Of a stretch of DNA of 64,000 nucleotides, positions 1-12,598 are shown in pieces. This DNA comes from Portunus trituberculatus (lineage: Eukaryota > Arthropoda > Malacostraca > Decapoda > Portunidae), in contig NC_059276.1 in the NCBI RefSeq assembly GCF_017591435.1, forward strand, positions 8,195,276 to 8,259,275. The letters run 5' to 3'. The position numbers and the translations under genes are program-made. Under the pieces are notes generated by a model that was given only the letters and a program-made list of their open reading frames with translations, had not been told where the DNA came from and made no database searches. Positions within the stretch are counted from its first letter, which is position 1, and each line of letters opens with the position of its first letter.

Positions 1-960
1 AGATACATACAAAAAACCCTTAAGGAATCAGCCACAAATTAAGATACTAAATAAAAATCCATTTCTTCATTTGAGAAACTATTCTCAACTCAGCTAGAGA
101 GAGATAGGTCTGTTGCACTTATAAAAGGTCCCTGTTGGCTCTGTTATCCCCACAGCACACCAAACTACTTATATAAATCCAATAACACACTCGTAAATTA
201 ATAAAAGATATTATCCATTCACTTGAGAAACTGTTCCTTACGTAAATAGAGGCTGATACATTTTCTGCGCCTATAAACGTTCCTTTTGTCTCTGTTATCC
301 CTAAATCACGCTAGAATACTTTTAAAATCCCAATACCTCACTCAAAAGTTAATATAAGCACTTAGCCATCCATCTGGGAAATTATCCTATACTTAACTAG
401 AGAGTGATGCATTTTCTGTACCTATGAAACGTTTCTATTGGTTCTGCTATCCCTACACGAAACTTCTTATAGAATTCCAAGAACTCACTCATAAACTAAT
501 AAAAGGAATTATCTATCTATCCATCTAAGAAACTATTCCTTACTAGCTAGAGAGTGATGCGTTTTCTGCACCTATAAAGCGTCACTGTTGTCTCTGCTAT
601 CCCTGCACCATGGTAAACTACTTATAAAATCCCTAAAACTCACTCACAAGTTAATAGAAGCACCAATCCATCCATTTCAGAAGCTATCCCTTAATGAACT
701 ACAAGGTGATACATTTTCTGCTCCTATAAAGCGTTCTTGTTGGCTCTGTTAACCCCACACCACACTAGATTACTCATAGAATCCCAATAAGCACGTATCC
801 TTCCATTTGAGAAACTATCCTTTATGTAATTAGAGGGTGATGCATTTTCTCCACTTATAAATCTCCTTGCTATCTCTGTTATCCCTATTTGACTTCTTAT
901 AAATCCTCTATCATTCAATCACAAGTCAATATCAAGACACATTTCTCCATTTCATAGTCC
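1..960. repeat. ~151-bp tandem repeat, six-plus degenerate copies
   Basis: A conserved core, roughly GATGCATTTTCTGCACCTAT followed by a Cys-free AT-rich stretch and then CTCTGTTATCCC, recurs at about 103, 254, 406, 556, 708 and 839. The spacing is 150-152 bp, except for the last interval of 131 bp, which has an internal deletion. Each copy also carries a GAGAAACTATTCC-like block upstream of the core and an ACTTATAAAATCC-like block downstream. A partial seventh copy fades out near 950. The left edge lies outside the window, so the true array is longer. Copies differ by many substitutions, so this is an old array, not a recently homogenised satellite. Confidence 0.88.
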
Positions 961-1125
961 CTTTCTTTTTCTCTAGGTTGGTGTGACATGGAGGCGTCTA
1001 TTGCAGCTAGAGCGGGTCCCTGTACCTCCCCCTGTCATCACCACTGCACGCTTCACTACCTACATCTACATTGTCAAGTTATTTCAAGGCCCCATTCCTC
1101 CGTCTGTGAGTTCTACCCTCCTTAA

Positions 1126-1331
1126 CCCCTTCAGTATTGGAACACATTTTTATCATGAATTTTTGGTGTGATTAGACAATTTTATTTACATCAGGAAAGA
1201 TCTATGGGGGTCAAAACATTAATGATTAAAGTCTTCACTATTTTAATCCTCCACATAAGTTTCTGAAGATGTATAAAATCACCAAATAGTAAGCAAAATG
1301 AGTATGAAAACGCGTCATGGCACTGAAAGAG
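1126..1331 (+). mobile_element. TTAA-flanked MITE, copy 1 (about 206 bp)
   Basis: The element starts with CCCCTTCAGTATTGGAACAC right after TTAA (1122-1125). It ends in a diverged inverted copy of the same terminus (ATGGCACTGAAAGAG), followed by TTAC at 1332-1335, a one-base decay of the second TTAA. Inside are the family landmarks TTTTGGTGTGATTAGACAAT, AGGAAAGATCTATGG and AGTTTCTGAAGATGTATAAA. Five further copies occur in the window. It has no coding capacity. The TTAA target plus a CCC-starting terminus is what piggyBac-type transposases leave; the superfamily assignment is inference. Confidence 0.85.
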
Positions 1332-1335
1332 TTAC

Positions 1336-2282
1336 TGGAAAAGCTTGTAAATATCAGACTGTCTATCTTGTCAAATTCATAGTTTCCATAAGATCAAGCA
1401 CAATAAATAATAATTCCACGAAGTCATCTCAGTTTTTTCTCTCTTAAATCTTATCTTTCATATTATTCAGGGGATGTATTCGCTCAGGCGGGATGAATTA
1501 GTTGGATGAGTCAAGTCTATCCTAAGAAGATCAAACCACAAGGCATATTTAGGCCAGACACCTTCCCCTCACTTCTCCTTCAGCTTATACTTGCTCTGTC
1601 ATATTTTCGTGAGGAAGTTTGCGGCGAGGCATTCAAAAGGTCGAGAAAATTAAACGACCTCCTTGCCAAAATCCACACTGGGTCAGGCGGGAGTTATATT
1701 TCGTCATTTTTCTTTTTCAAACGTGATCTCTCTTTAATACTTCACGTGGCGGTGCGGCGTGAGTTATTACAAAGGCGGAAGGGTCTGAGGTGTGAGTCTG
1801 GTTGTCGCCCCTCGTGTCGGGAAGGGAGCAGTGTTGTCGTGCCCAGCATAACTCAGGAATTGTCACCGTAAGTCAAGTATTTGGGTGGCACCGCAAGTAT
1901 TTGGAACGCGGCTAGTCTTTTCCTCTCACCCACGCACTGAAGTAAAGTCATTTTATTGAGTTTATTGGTTAAGCAAATTTTCTTTTCATTATTAGTTTCT
2001 TTTTCATCTGTTTATTACTATTGCTGTTATTGTTTCTTATTATTGTTGCTTTCTTTCTATCTTCTTTCCATTTTCTTCTCTTGATTCTTCTTGGTCATAT
2101 TTCGAGGTTGGAATTAAGAAAAGCTCACCGATCACCACTAGAATCAATAGCACCAGCCGGGTCAGCCTCGGGTTAAGATAATACTAAGCCATAAGGTCGA
2201 ACTGCCCATGCCAGGAGTGATGAGTGGTGTCCTTAGTGGCCATTACATCCTAATGGCACTCGCTTCCTGCAGGTTTCCAATG

Positions 2283-2283
<1 letters not shown>
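1336..2283. other. unique-looking DNA with one unassigned 121-codon open frame
   Basis: No recognised gene. An ATG-started frame at 1506-1871 (+) encodes 121 residues with a basic, Cys-containing tail and a Phe run in the middle. I recognise no domain, and there is no convincing splice context. 1880-2160 is plain AT- and T-rich sequence. The open frame is kept here only as a note. Confidence 0.4.
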
Positions 2284-2482
<199 letters not shown>

Positions 2483-2539
2483 TGCATGCCTGCTTGTCTA
2501 TCAGTCTGCCTCCCACGTCACCTTAACCCCTATCTCCAT

Positions 2540-2540
<1 letters not shown>

Positions 2541-2572
<32 letters not shown>
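2541..2572. repeat. (CT)n microsatellite
   Basis: About 16 CT units. It pairs in inverted orientation with the GA array that starts 180 bp downstream. Confidence 0.97.
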
Positions 2573-2575
<3 letters not shown>

Positions 2576-2751
2576 TTATCTTCGTGTGGCGTGAGTGCAA
2601 ACAAATACAGGTCTCCACGTTCTAGGGCAGCCCAGTACTGGCGGGGAATCGCAGTAACACGGATTGCAATCTGGCTCAACGAGATCATTAGCATATCAGT
2701 GCAGCGGTGTCCTTGGCTGCATCTGCTGTGAAAACAACGCACACGACGATG

Positions 2752-2754
<3 letters not shown>

Positions 2755-2821
<67 letters not shown>
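2755..2821. repeat. (GA)n microsatellite
   Basis: About 33 perfect GA units. Confidence 0.98.
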
Positions 2822-2824
<3 letters not shown>

Positions 2825-3331
2825 CGCAAGAAAAAAAGTGAATGCAGATAGAAGATTTAAAGCTGTAAAATATCAAATCCAGATCAACTTTGTATCATGA
2901 TAGTCTAGTTTCTTCTCTTTCTTTTCCTTCCATGCTCTTGTGTACTAATAGATCATCCACTTTATGACTTTTTTCCTGGTAGAGGTACACATAAAATACA
3001 ACTCCTACCTTTTTTTAATTGCCAAGGACTCTCTATCTTCTCAACCTTTCAGTTCTCCTTTTATACGTAACACCTCCCTCGCCTCCCTCACTTTTCCTCG
3101 CCTTTTCTCGCCTTTCAACAGGTACACGTAAGCCAGCCAGGTAAGACGCGGTCACCAGGGCATGCAGGGACTACCTAACGATTTACCTATGGGAGTGAGT
3201 CACGAGTCACTTCAAGAGGCGCCAGTGACCGGGAATGAGGCCCCAAGAGAGGCTATTTTGAGTCTACCTGTTAGTAATTTGAGTTTTTTCTTATTGGTGG
3301 ATGTTTTTATAGGTTTGGTAGATGGTACTCA

Positions 3332-3536
3332 CTCCTTCAGTATTGGGACGCATTTTATACCATGAGTTTTGGGTATGATTAGACGATTTTATTTATGTTA
3401 GGAAGGGTCTATGGACTTCAGAAGATTAATGGCCATAATATGTACTATTTTAATCCCATATGAGTTTCTGAATCTGTATGAAATCGCCAAATAGTATGCA
3501 AAGTTAATGAGAAAACGCGTCATACAACTGAGGTGG
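3332..3536 (+). mobile_element. TTAA-flanked MITE, copy 2 (about 205 bp)
   Basis: Same family as the element at 1126. The left terminus is CTCCTTCAGTATTGGGACGC; the right terminus is AACGCGTCATACAACTGAGG, with TCAA (3537-3540) in place of TTAA. The body is full length, with the AGGAAGGGTCTATGG block near 3400 and the AGTTTCTGAATCTGTATGAA block near 3465. Both flanking TTAA sites have decayed, which suggests an older insertion. Confidence 0.85.
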
Positions 3537-3544
3537 TCAAAGAG

Positions 3545-4260
3545 AAGTAACAGGAGATGTGAGTTTTGATATACAGAGGTTTTCACTGAGGTTTTTAATA
3601 GACGTACAATGAAATATGCCAAAAAAAAAAAACAAAAAAAACACGTTGGAAATGCAGAAATGATAGGAACTGAATACAAACAGCGCAAATTTGTGGTGTG
3701 TCTAAAAACAAAAAGAGTAACTGTTTAAATATCGAGTTTCATTGAGGTTTTAATAGACATAGAATGATATACTGTATGCAAGAAAAAACACGTTGGATAT
3801 GCAGAAATTATAGGAAGTAAATACAAGCTGCCTCAAATGTGTGGTGTGACTAAGAACAGAAAGGGTAACTGTTGAAATAACGAGAACATGGATTCACAGG
3901 TAACACATGTACAAGAAAACAACGCACTGGAAATGAAAAGAAAAAAAAAAGTGGAAACAATGGATATGTGTAGTGTGGTTAATGCAGACTGACACACGAC
4001 ATGCACACAAAAAAACACACGAGAAATATAGAAATGATAAGAAGTGAGTAAAATAACACTCTTGTGATGTATAAACAACAACGAAATGTGTTTAATTATT
4101 AATATATATTCAACTATTACAACCACGTATTAAAAAAAGACACTTATGCAAGAAACAAACGTTATGATAGCAGAAACGATAGCAATGAGAGAAAGCAGCG
4201 CAGGCGTGAGTTCTAAGTCGCAACAAAACAGGTAGATTCTGAAATATCAAGAGCTCGGGG
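3545..4260. repeat. degenerate ~100-147-bp tandem array
   Basis: The block CACGTTGGAAATGCAGAAAT followed by GATAGGAA..GAATACAA recurs in diverged form at about 3642, 3789, 3921 (weak), 4018 and 4156. A GTGGTGTG-type block and an AACTGTTTAAATATCGAG-type block lie between copies. The array begins directly at the end of MITE copy 2. A-rich throughout, with no gene. Confidence 0.72.
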
Positions 4261-4733
4261 ACAGAATAGTTAGGTAAGCGAGATAATTAAATTTTGAACA
4301 CACGGGAAATGAGAACGAAGACCAGGAGTGAAATTATTAACACTTGGTCGTAAAACAAATGTCATTAGAATGTTACACGTGAAATTAGGAGAATAAATGA
4401 ATAGATTTGCAAATAAGTTGTTAAAAAGCTTGAAAAAAACAATACATAAAGAAAAAACCCAGAAATAAAATGTAGATAAAAGTAAAAGAAAAAATGAAAA
4501 CAGAGAACAACATACAAAACATTAAACAAAACAGGAAACACGAAAAAAAAGATAAAATGAGTGAATAAAACCAGTGAAAAAATGAATAAAGGAAAAAGGG
4601 GAGCCAGTACTGGGAAAAAAAGGGATAAATATTGAAGAATTCGTTGACTGACCTTTAGAAACGGTTGAGTAGCCCTAGGAGAACTTGTTTTATAGGCCGC
4701 TGAAAAAGGAAGGGAGAACACTACTGACGGCTT

Positions 4734-4735
<2 letters not shown>
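4261..4735. other. A-rich spacer without recognisable gene
   Basis: Purine-rich, A-dominated sequence. The reverse-strand frame covering it is Phe/Leu/Ser low-complexity and shows no domain. Confidence 0.5.

Positions 4736-4736
<1 letters not shown>

Positions 4737-4773
<37 letters not shown>
4737..4773. repeat. (GA)n microsatellite
   Basis: About 18 GA units, followed 14 bp later by a short (CT)n, forming a small inverted pair. Confidence 0.97.
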
Positions 4774-4776
<3 letters not shown>

Positions 4777-5002
4777 GGCCACCTCTCTCTCTCGCTCACA
4801 TAAAAACTACCCTCCATTACTCTATAGACAAGGGGTAACGAGGAAAACAACCTAATTTATCGAAAAAAACAACAACTAATAGACAAATAGATGACCAGGT
4901 GAGCAAATAGACAGGTAGATGGAGAAAGAGAGAACATTAGAAAGACACGAACAATTACCATTAGAGATTTATTTTCCAGTGAATAAGTGAGGAGAGAAAA
5001 CT

Positions 5003-5026
5003 AGAGAAAGAGAAAGCGAGAGCGAG

Positions 5027-5077
<51 letters not shown>

Positions 5078-5232
5078 TCCGTACAAGTAACAGGATATTG
5101 AAAGAACACAAGATGGAGGAAGGGAAGGAGGGAAGAAAGGAAAGAAGAAAGATAGGCAGGAAGGATAAAGAAAGGAAGAAGGAAGACAAAAGAGAAAAAG
5201 GGAGATGAAAAGGGACGGGAGGAAATAGGTAC

Positions 5233-5310
<78 letters not shown>
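5003..5310. repeat. two (GA)n arrays joined by a homopurine tract
   Basis: GA with GAGC interruptions fills 5003-5072. A nearly pure A/G stretch rich in AGGAAGG follows, then a perfect (GA)n array at 5235-5310. The long purine strand asymmetry could adopt triplex (H-DNA) structure. 5360-5420 continues as a GAGTGA-rich degenerate repeat. Confidence 0.93.
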
Positions 5311-5313
<3 letters not shown>

Positions 5314-6009
5314 CTGGATGTATGTGGATGAGTGGACTGGAATGCGTGTTAAAGTGAGTATGAGAGCGAGTGAGTGTGAGCGAGAGTGAGTGAGAGTGAG
5401 AGAGAGAGAGTGAGTGTTAGAGGAGGTGTATTTTAAAGCAGGTAATGGTGAACGTGGCTGAGTGTTAGAAAAGTGTATTAGTTTAAAGCCAAATTTTAAA
5501 GCCAGCCATTTGTTCCACTTTCTGTTCAACTTTACTCGAAAAAAAGGGAAAAAAACACATAGGGAATTACAATTTATTTTTACATTTATCCTTTTAATAA
5601 TTTTCAAAAACGGGGCGAGTATAATTTATGTTCCTGTTAATATCCTCTATTTTCATATTTCCCTGTTTTCTTTTGATATTCACAAGCATAAGTAGAACAC
5701 ATTGTTTTAAACCCAGCACAATATTTAGAGGCTGTCATACTGCTTACATTACTGTCAGATAAAGGAAAATAGTTTTAGATTCCTTCCATTGTATATCTGA
5801 TAATTATAACCTAGGTCCGGGAATATTGTTGCAGCGATATTAAATGCATTCAAAACCATTCAGATTCAATGCAGATGTTTATATTTTCATCTGATATTAT
5901 TCCACTAGAGAACCATTTCCTCTGCTTTCTCTTGGCCTTACTCTCTGTCTTAATGATGGTGTTCCCTCGTGACGGTGCGGGGTTGAGGGAGGCAGTGTTA
6001 AGGTGGCGA

Positions 6010-6480
6010 GAATTAGGAACACCTGTATGAATGTCTTGTGTGGTGCAACGACAGGTGATGCTGATTAAAACTGTAACTGGAATAACACCTGTCTGAATTC
6101 AAGGTGTGCTGGAGACAGGTAATGTTGGTTTGAATTAATTTGGTGATTGTTTCAGCACCTGTTTAAGTACTTAGTGTGGTGACTGGACAGGTGACACCAA
6201 GATAATTTGATTCGCGTTTCAACACCTGTACAGATACTTCGTGTGGAGAAAAAGATAACACTGCTGGATTAAAACTAAATAAATAAAGTAGTGATTACTC
6301 TAACACCTCTCTGAGCAGTTGGCGTTTAGAGACAGATAACGCTAATTAATACACAATAATTCTATTCAACCAGTTTATGCCTGCGAGAAGTAATGTTTAG
6401 CTGAAAAATTTAAATAAAGACAACAAAACGCAATTGATTAGCACGAAATGATAACACCTCTAAATTTCTCAACACTGCAC
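6010..6480. repeat. ~70-bp degenerate minisatellite with internal inverted repeats
   Basis: The block AACACCTGT recurs at about 6018, 6085, 6155, 6222, 6303 and 6452, at 67-80 bp spacing where copies are adjacent. Most copies are followed by GTGTGGTG-like sequence and then GACAGGTAATG. ACCTGTCT and AGACAGGT within one copy (about 6089-6120) are exact reverse complements, so each unit can fold into a short hairpin. Confidence 0.75.
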
Positions 6481-6489
6481 ATCAATTCT

Positions 6490-6905
6490 ACACAAACAAG
6501 GAGCGAATCTTCGTCGTAAATGTAAATTGGAGAACAAGAGGACAAATGCGTTCGAAAGATTCGTTCTCTGTGCCACGCGGGAGCAAGCTGGCTTTAGTCG
6601 GCTTTAGAAATCCCATTTGTGTCGCGCCAAAACTCCAGCAGCTTGGCGAGCGACGCGTGCCCAGAACTGGCTTGTGTTTTCAGTGCTCGCAGTGCTGGAG
6701 AATGTGGGAGCGCAGCGTCACCAGTAAGCAAGGGCGCGGGCTGACGTGGCAGAAAGAGTGCGGATTACTGACTTGTTCTCCGTGTAATGAGATTTCAAGT
6801 ATTTGTTCTTGTGCGGCTCCCAATCTTTTTTCCAGCTTGTTTCGCAATTCAACACGCCACATAAATCGTGTTACTCGTTTACAGAACATGGCCAATATTG
6901 ATTAA
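6490..6905. other. GC-richer segment with an unassigned 119-codon open frame
   Basis: A forward frame starting at ATG 6546 runs 119 codons to 6905. It is not built from simple repeats and has several Cys residues (CFQCSQC, CGLLTCSPC spacing), but I recognise no family. There is no recognisable TATA or splice context. It may be a chance frame or an exon fragment. Confidence 0.2.
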
Positions 6906-7060
6906 ATTAAAACACTAGAGGTATTTTATTATATTCGGAGTGTTTGGACATTACATCTCTTATTATCATCAGTCATTAGGAAAGATGGATTTTAAAAGAC
7001 TACAGAAACGATACGTAAAGTCATTTCTGTGCTTTTGTTTTTTCATCAATAAGCTAAAAC

Positions 7061-7066
<6 letters not shown>

Positions 7067-7108
<42 letters not shown>
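7067..7108. repeat. (CT)n microsatellite
   Basis: About 21 CT units, in inverted orientation to the GA array 145 bp downstream. Confidence 0.97.
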
Positions 7109-7110
<2 letters not shown>

Positions 7111-7248
7111 CCTACCTACCCTTTAAGTAATCACCCCAATTTACTCCCAGTCACGCCCCTCGCCCTTTTCCTTAAGTTTGGTACAAGAACATGAGATTAT
7201 AATGCCCTGAATAATCTGTCCTATTTTTCCAGCATTAAGTAACCAGTG

Positions 7249-7251
<3 letters not shown>

Positions 7252-7318
<67 letters not shown>
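7252..7318. repeat. (GA)n microsatellite
   Basis: About 33 perfect GA units. Confidence 0.98.
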
Positions 7319-7322
<4 letters not shown>

Positions 7323-7400
7323 GATTTAGGTTGAAAAGAAAAATAGACCGAGAAAAATTAGAAATAAAATAAGGAACTCGAGGCAAATTGAATTGTTTAG

Positions 7401-7437
7401 AAAAAAAAGAAGAAGAAGAAGAAGAAGAAGAAGAAGA
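7401..7437. repeat. A-run plus (GAA)n
   Basis: Eight A residues lead into about nine GAA units. The flank down to 7620 is A-rich with AATGAATAA-type degenerate repeats. Confidence 0.95.
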
Positions 7438-7685
7438 TAATGAATAAGTAAATGAATAAATGAATAATGAAAGAAAAGATAGACAAAGAAGGTATAAAAA
7501 CAAATGCATAAAAACAAAAGAAATAAAAAAAAACAAGTAAAAATAACAAAAGAATGAAGAAAAATAAGAAAAGAAGAAGAAACGCGCAAAAACAAGACTT
7601 AATGACGAAAAACAAGGAAGAGAGGAATGCAAACTAAACTGTAACAAATTCTTTACCTCTTTTCTCGCTCATTAAGGCAGCATTG

Positions 7686-7694
7686 ACACGCACA

Positions 7695-7754
<60 letters not shown>
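7686..7754. repeat. (CA)n microsatellite
   Basis: A CA array with a few CG and TA variants at its left end. Confidence 0.97.
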
Positions 7755-8495
<741 letters not shown>

Positions 8496-8810
8496 TCAGC
8501 GAAACGAAATCCTTAAAATAGAACACAAATAATGCGAGAAAAATGTCATTGACTACATTATTCTGATTAAAAAAATGAATTAAGAAACAAAAGAAACGCA
8601 ATTAAGCTTCAAAAGGAAAATTAAGCCACTTTTCCTATCTTTTCCTTTCACATCTCGCAGCTTTTTCCTTCCTTTTCCTCCTTTTTTCATTTCTGTAAAG
8701 CAAGTATGGTCCTTTTCCCTCCCTTGCTTTCCTTCTTTTCTTTCATCGTCCTTCCGGCTTTGTCCGCAAAATTGGCACACTATTGGTGAATTAATTTCCT
8801 TTGTGTCCTT

Positions 8811-9006
8811 ACAAGTCTCTCGTAACGGCAGTACTCGCCTTCTCTCCCACCATCACTGTCGCGGAAGCTGTTCTGAGTTGCATCCATTTCCTCGACCGTG
8901 AAATTCCATCCAAGGACTCATTCTCCCCGCTTAAAATCTCTATTACTTTCACATTTAGCTTCTTTATGTCTCCCTCTGCGCTGCGTGGAATGGCTCCCTC
9001 CGCTCA
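8811..9006 (-). other. unassigned reverse-strand open frame, about 65 codons, no ATG start
   Basis: Reading on the minus strand from a stop at about 9009, the frame stays open to a TAA near 8811. It has balanced, non-repetitive composition and includes the stretch SLDGISRSRKWMQLRTASAT. I do not recognise the family. The composition differs from the low-complexity neighbours, so it may be a decayed exon or a transposon fragment. The plus-strand frame over the same bases also lacks an ATG start. Confidence 0.2.
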
Positions 9007-9310
9007 CCAAGATCTCGTAATGTCCACGCTTTATAATTCGCTTCTTAAACTCCCACGTGCACGCAGTGTCCGTGAACACAATTCAACAGTTTCTCTTTAC
9101 CGATAGTCAATGATGCAAATTATTTCGAAGGTATTCTTGTGCATTATTCAATTACCACTATCTCTTCCTATCAATATCCAGGAGAACGTGGTTTATTTAA
9201 AGGCTACGCTGCACTTTGGGTTTACTTTACGTACGCACGTTATTTATCCTTTATCAATACCGAAGGAAGTGGGTACAATACACTGTTGGAAGCGCCCTGT
9301 AATAAATTGG

Positions 9311-9335
9311 TGGCAGAGGTGGGATACGAACCCTC
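9311..9335 (+). other. tRNA 3'-end-complementary site (possible LTR primer-binding-site relic)
   Basis: The bases begin TGGTGGCAGAGGTGGGATAC and continue GAACC. This is the form expected for the complement of a tRNA 3' end: TGG (complement of CCA), seven acceptor-stem bases, then the T-arm with a near-consensus B-box (GGTTCGTATCC on the minus strand; one mismatch to GGTTCGANTCC). Such a site follows the 5' LTR in retrotransposons. A short AATAAA-containing segment lies just upstream. No LTR pair, gag or pol remains. A minus-strand tRNA-derived fragment is the alternative reading. Confidence 0.4.
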
Positions 9336-9559
9336 CAATCCAGAAACCATCCAAATGACCACAAAGAACACAACTAACAGCCTTGATGATATGAAGGCAA
9401 CAAAGGGAGAAGAAAAAGAATTTAGAGGTATATATATAATACCATCATGGGAGGCGAATGTACCCACGATCCCTGAAGACAATAATATAAGACCAAAACA
9501 ACATCTGCACTCCTTGCCGGCCGGACGCAATAACAGCAATAGCGGGTTATGACCACAGG

Positions 9560-10000
9560 CGAGGCGGACCCGATGAGACGTGGTTGTGGTGACAGGAGAT
9601 TAGTAGTGGTGGTGGGTGGTGGTCCGGTTCATTGTTGCTGCGGAGATGGCGGCTGCGAGCTATGGTGAGTGGTGATAGTGGTGATGATTTTGATGGTGGT
9701 GGTGATGCAGACTCGAGTCCGTATGGGAGTTTTAGAAGTAGGCGAGCTGCTTTTGATATAGATGTCTCCAGGTATTTCTTGGGATTACTTTTCTTCTTGG
9801 TGTTGTTGGAGGTGTTGGCTGGCAGAGGAGGTGGTGATGGTGGTGGTGGATCAAGCACAATATGGTGGTGTGTTGAAGGACGGCGAGGTGTTTGTAATTA
9901 CTAGGGTTCGGATATATTTTGGGATTAACTTTCTCCTTGGAAGTGTTGCTGGGTGCCAGTCGTTGTGGTGGTGGTGGTGGTGGTTAAGACTTTTGTTCCA
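9560..10000. repeat. degenerate GGT/GTGGTG-rich tract
   Basis: Repeated GGTGGT and GATGGTGGT blocks at about 9600-9710, 9820-9880 and 9967-9985. The frames over it (Gly/Asp- or Trp-rich) are translations of this trinucleotide bias. Confidence 0.7.
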
Positions 10001-10176
10001 GTGGGCTCTTTTTTTTCCCACGTGTCACACTCTTCTCCTTCAGACAATGACGGTTCTGATTTTCTACTATGAAGCTGAAATTACACCTACGTTTTTGTTC
10101 TATTCTTTTACAGTCTCAACCGCAACTCTGGAACTCCCTGTCTGCTTCTGTATTTCCATCTTCCTACGATTTGACT

Positions 10177-10322
10177 TCTTTTAAGAGGGAGGATTCAAGA
10201 CATTTGTCTCAGACTTTTGGCTGATTCTTATTATCTTCAAGGGAATTGGCAATCAAGTGGGCCTTTTTAAAATATTTTCTTGCCCTTTGCCAACTCACCC
10301 TCTTGCATAAAAAAGAAAAACA
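10177..10322 (+). mobile_element. dispersed SINE-like repeat, copy A
   Basis: Shares with 51889-52026 the landmarks AGACATTTGTCTCAGACTTT, then GGCAATCAAGTGG, then a T-rich stretch, and ends in an A-rich tail (ATAAAAAAGAAAAACAC). A weaker third copy is at 46481-46640. The A-rich 3' end and lack of inverted termini suggest retroposition. I see no A/B boxes, so its polymerase origin is unknown. Confidence 0.65.
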
Positions 10323-10596
10323 CAGAACAGGACCACGGAAGACAGAACTTGGCTAAACCATTATGTGCATTCATATCTCGACAATATTAGTAATAAACAC
10401 AATAATTACTCAATATAATGACACACAAAACTTACAAAACGACAATAGAATCTGAGGAATTTCCGGACATCCTAACCACACCCATTCTCGTCCTGACCTT
10501 TATTCTTGACCCATGGCTCCGATCCTGACCTTCCAGAGCCACACTATTTACCAGCCAGCCAGCGTGCTCCCAGACCCGCCTCAGGCACCTATTAAC

Positions 10597-10598
<2 letters not shown>

Positions 10599-10687
<89 letters not shown>
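10599..10687. repeat. (GT)n microsatellite
   Basis: About 44 perfect GT units. Confidence 0.98.
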
Positions 10688-10689
<2 letters not shown>

Positions 10690-10827
10690 GTCTTTCCGTG
10701 ACCAGCGACCACGGTTTATTTCCAGTCTCTTGTCTCAACCGGATTTAATTTTCTTTTCATTAACTGTTTCCTTATTTACTTATCTGAGGCTGTTCTCTTG
10801 AATTTTCTATATTTCTTAACTTATTCA

Positions 10828-10830
<3 letters not shown>

Positions 10831-10880
<50 letters not shown>

Positions 10881-10934
10881 GATTTATAAATCCTGGACTG
10901 TGAGAATAAATTATGAAATTATGTGTATTTCCTT

Positions 10935-10992
<58 letters not shown>
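10831..10992. repeat. two (CT)n microsatellites
   Basis: CT arrays at 10831-10876 and 10938-10992, separated by about 60 bp of unique sequence. Confidence 0.97.
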
Positions 10993-10994
<2 letters not shown>

Positions 10995-11209
10995 ATGTAT
11001 GTAGTCTAATTTTACCTCAAATACCACCTAAAACCCACACAATGTACCAAAAACAGGTAACACAATCACTCCATCCTAATCAACGCTTGAAAAAAAATCC
11101 CTTTCTGACTTCATATTTCTATCGATGAGTGACATACGAGTAATTAGAGTAAAAAATTCCAATCAAGTCCTCCCGACACCGGATGATTCTTACAACTTAC
11201 TGAAGGACT

Positions 11210-11740
<531 letters not shown>

Positions 11741-12004
11741 ATAGATTTTAAAACGAAAGAGGATAAACATTATGATCGAGAATACACTAATGAGGAAACA
11801 AAACAGGTAAGGAACAGGTAACAAGAATTTTCACTTGGTTCCCTCGCCAGACTGACCATATGATTAACGACTTAGTTACAGGGTTGCCCACTGGTGCTGC
11901 CTCTCTCTCTCCTCTCCCTCCTTCCTCTCCCCTCCTACTCTTCCTTTCTCTCCTCACTTCCTTTCTCCTCTCCGCCTTTCCCTCAGCACCTCATTACTCA
12001 TACT

Positions 12005-12006
<2 letters not shown>

Positions 12007-12044
<38 letters not shown>
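12007..12044. repeat. (CT)n microsatellite
   Basis: About 19 CT units inside a wider pyrimidine-rich stretch (11890-12600). Confidence 0.97.
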
Positions 12045-12047
<3 letters not shown>

Positions 12048-12536
12048 GGATTCTATTATCTCTCTCAATCTGCCTCAATCTTTCTTCCTCCTAATTCCTT
12101 AATTCAACAAAATTTCTAGTAATTGTTGCTGCGAGCTTTCTAAATTACCAAGAAGCTTAAGAAAGTAGCTGGAATCTCCTGAACCTTTACTTATCCCCCC
12201 TTCTTCTTCATTTTCCTTCTCCTTTTTTACTTTTCGTAGTTTTTATTTTCTAATATTCTGAATCTTCTTTCCTTTCTCCTATTCCTTTCCTTCTCCTTCA
12301 TTCTCCTGATTTTTACATTTCCTAGTTTTTATTTCCTGATTCTCCATGTCTTTTTGGTAATTTAATTATTTTCTTATTCTGAGTCCTAATTCTTGTTCTT
12401 CTTCCTTCTCCTCCTCTTCCTATTCTCCTTTTCTTCCTTTTTTTTTCGATATTGGAGTTTTTTCTGATATATAAATTTCTCCTAACCATTGTCATAGTCT
12501 TGTTACTTTCCCTCATCTTCTAATTCTTCTTCCTTT

Positions 12537-12598
12537 TCTTCTTCTTCTTCTTCTTCTTCTTCTTCCTCTTCCTCCTCCTCCTCCTCCTCCTCTTCCTC
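12537..12598. repeat. (CTT)n-(CCT)n microsatellite
   Basis: Trinucleotide pyrimidine array, TTC units grading into CCT units. Confidence 0.95.
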
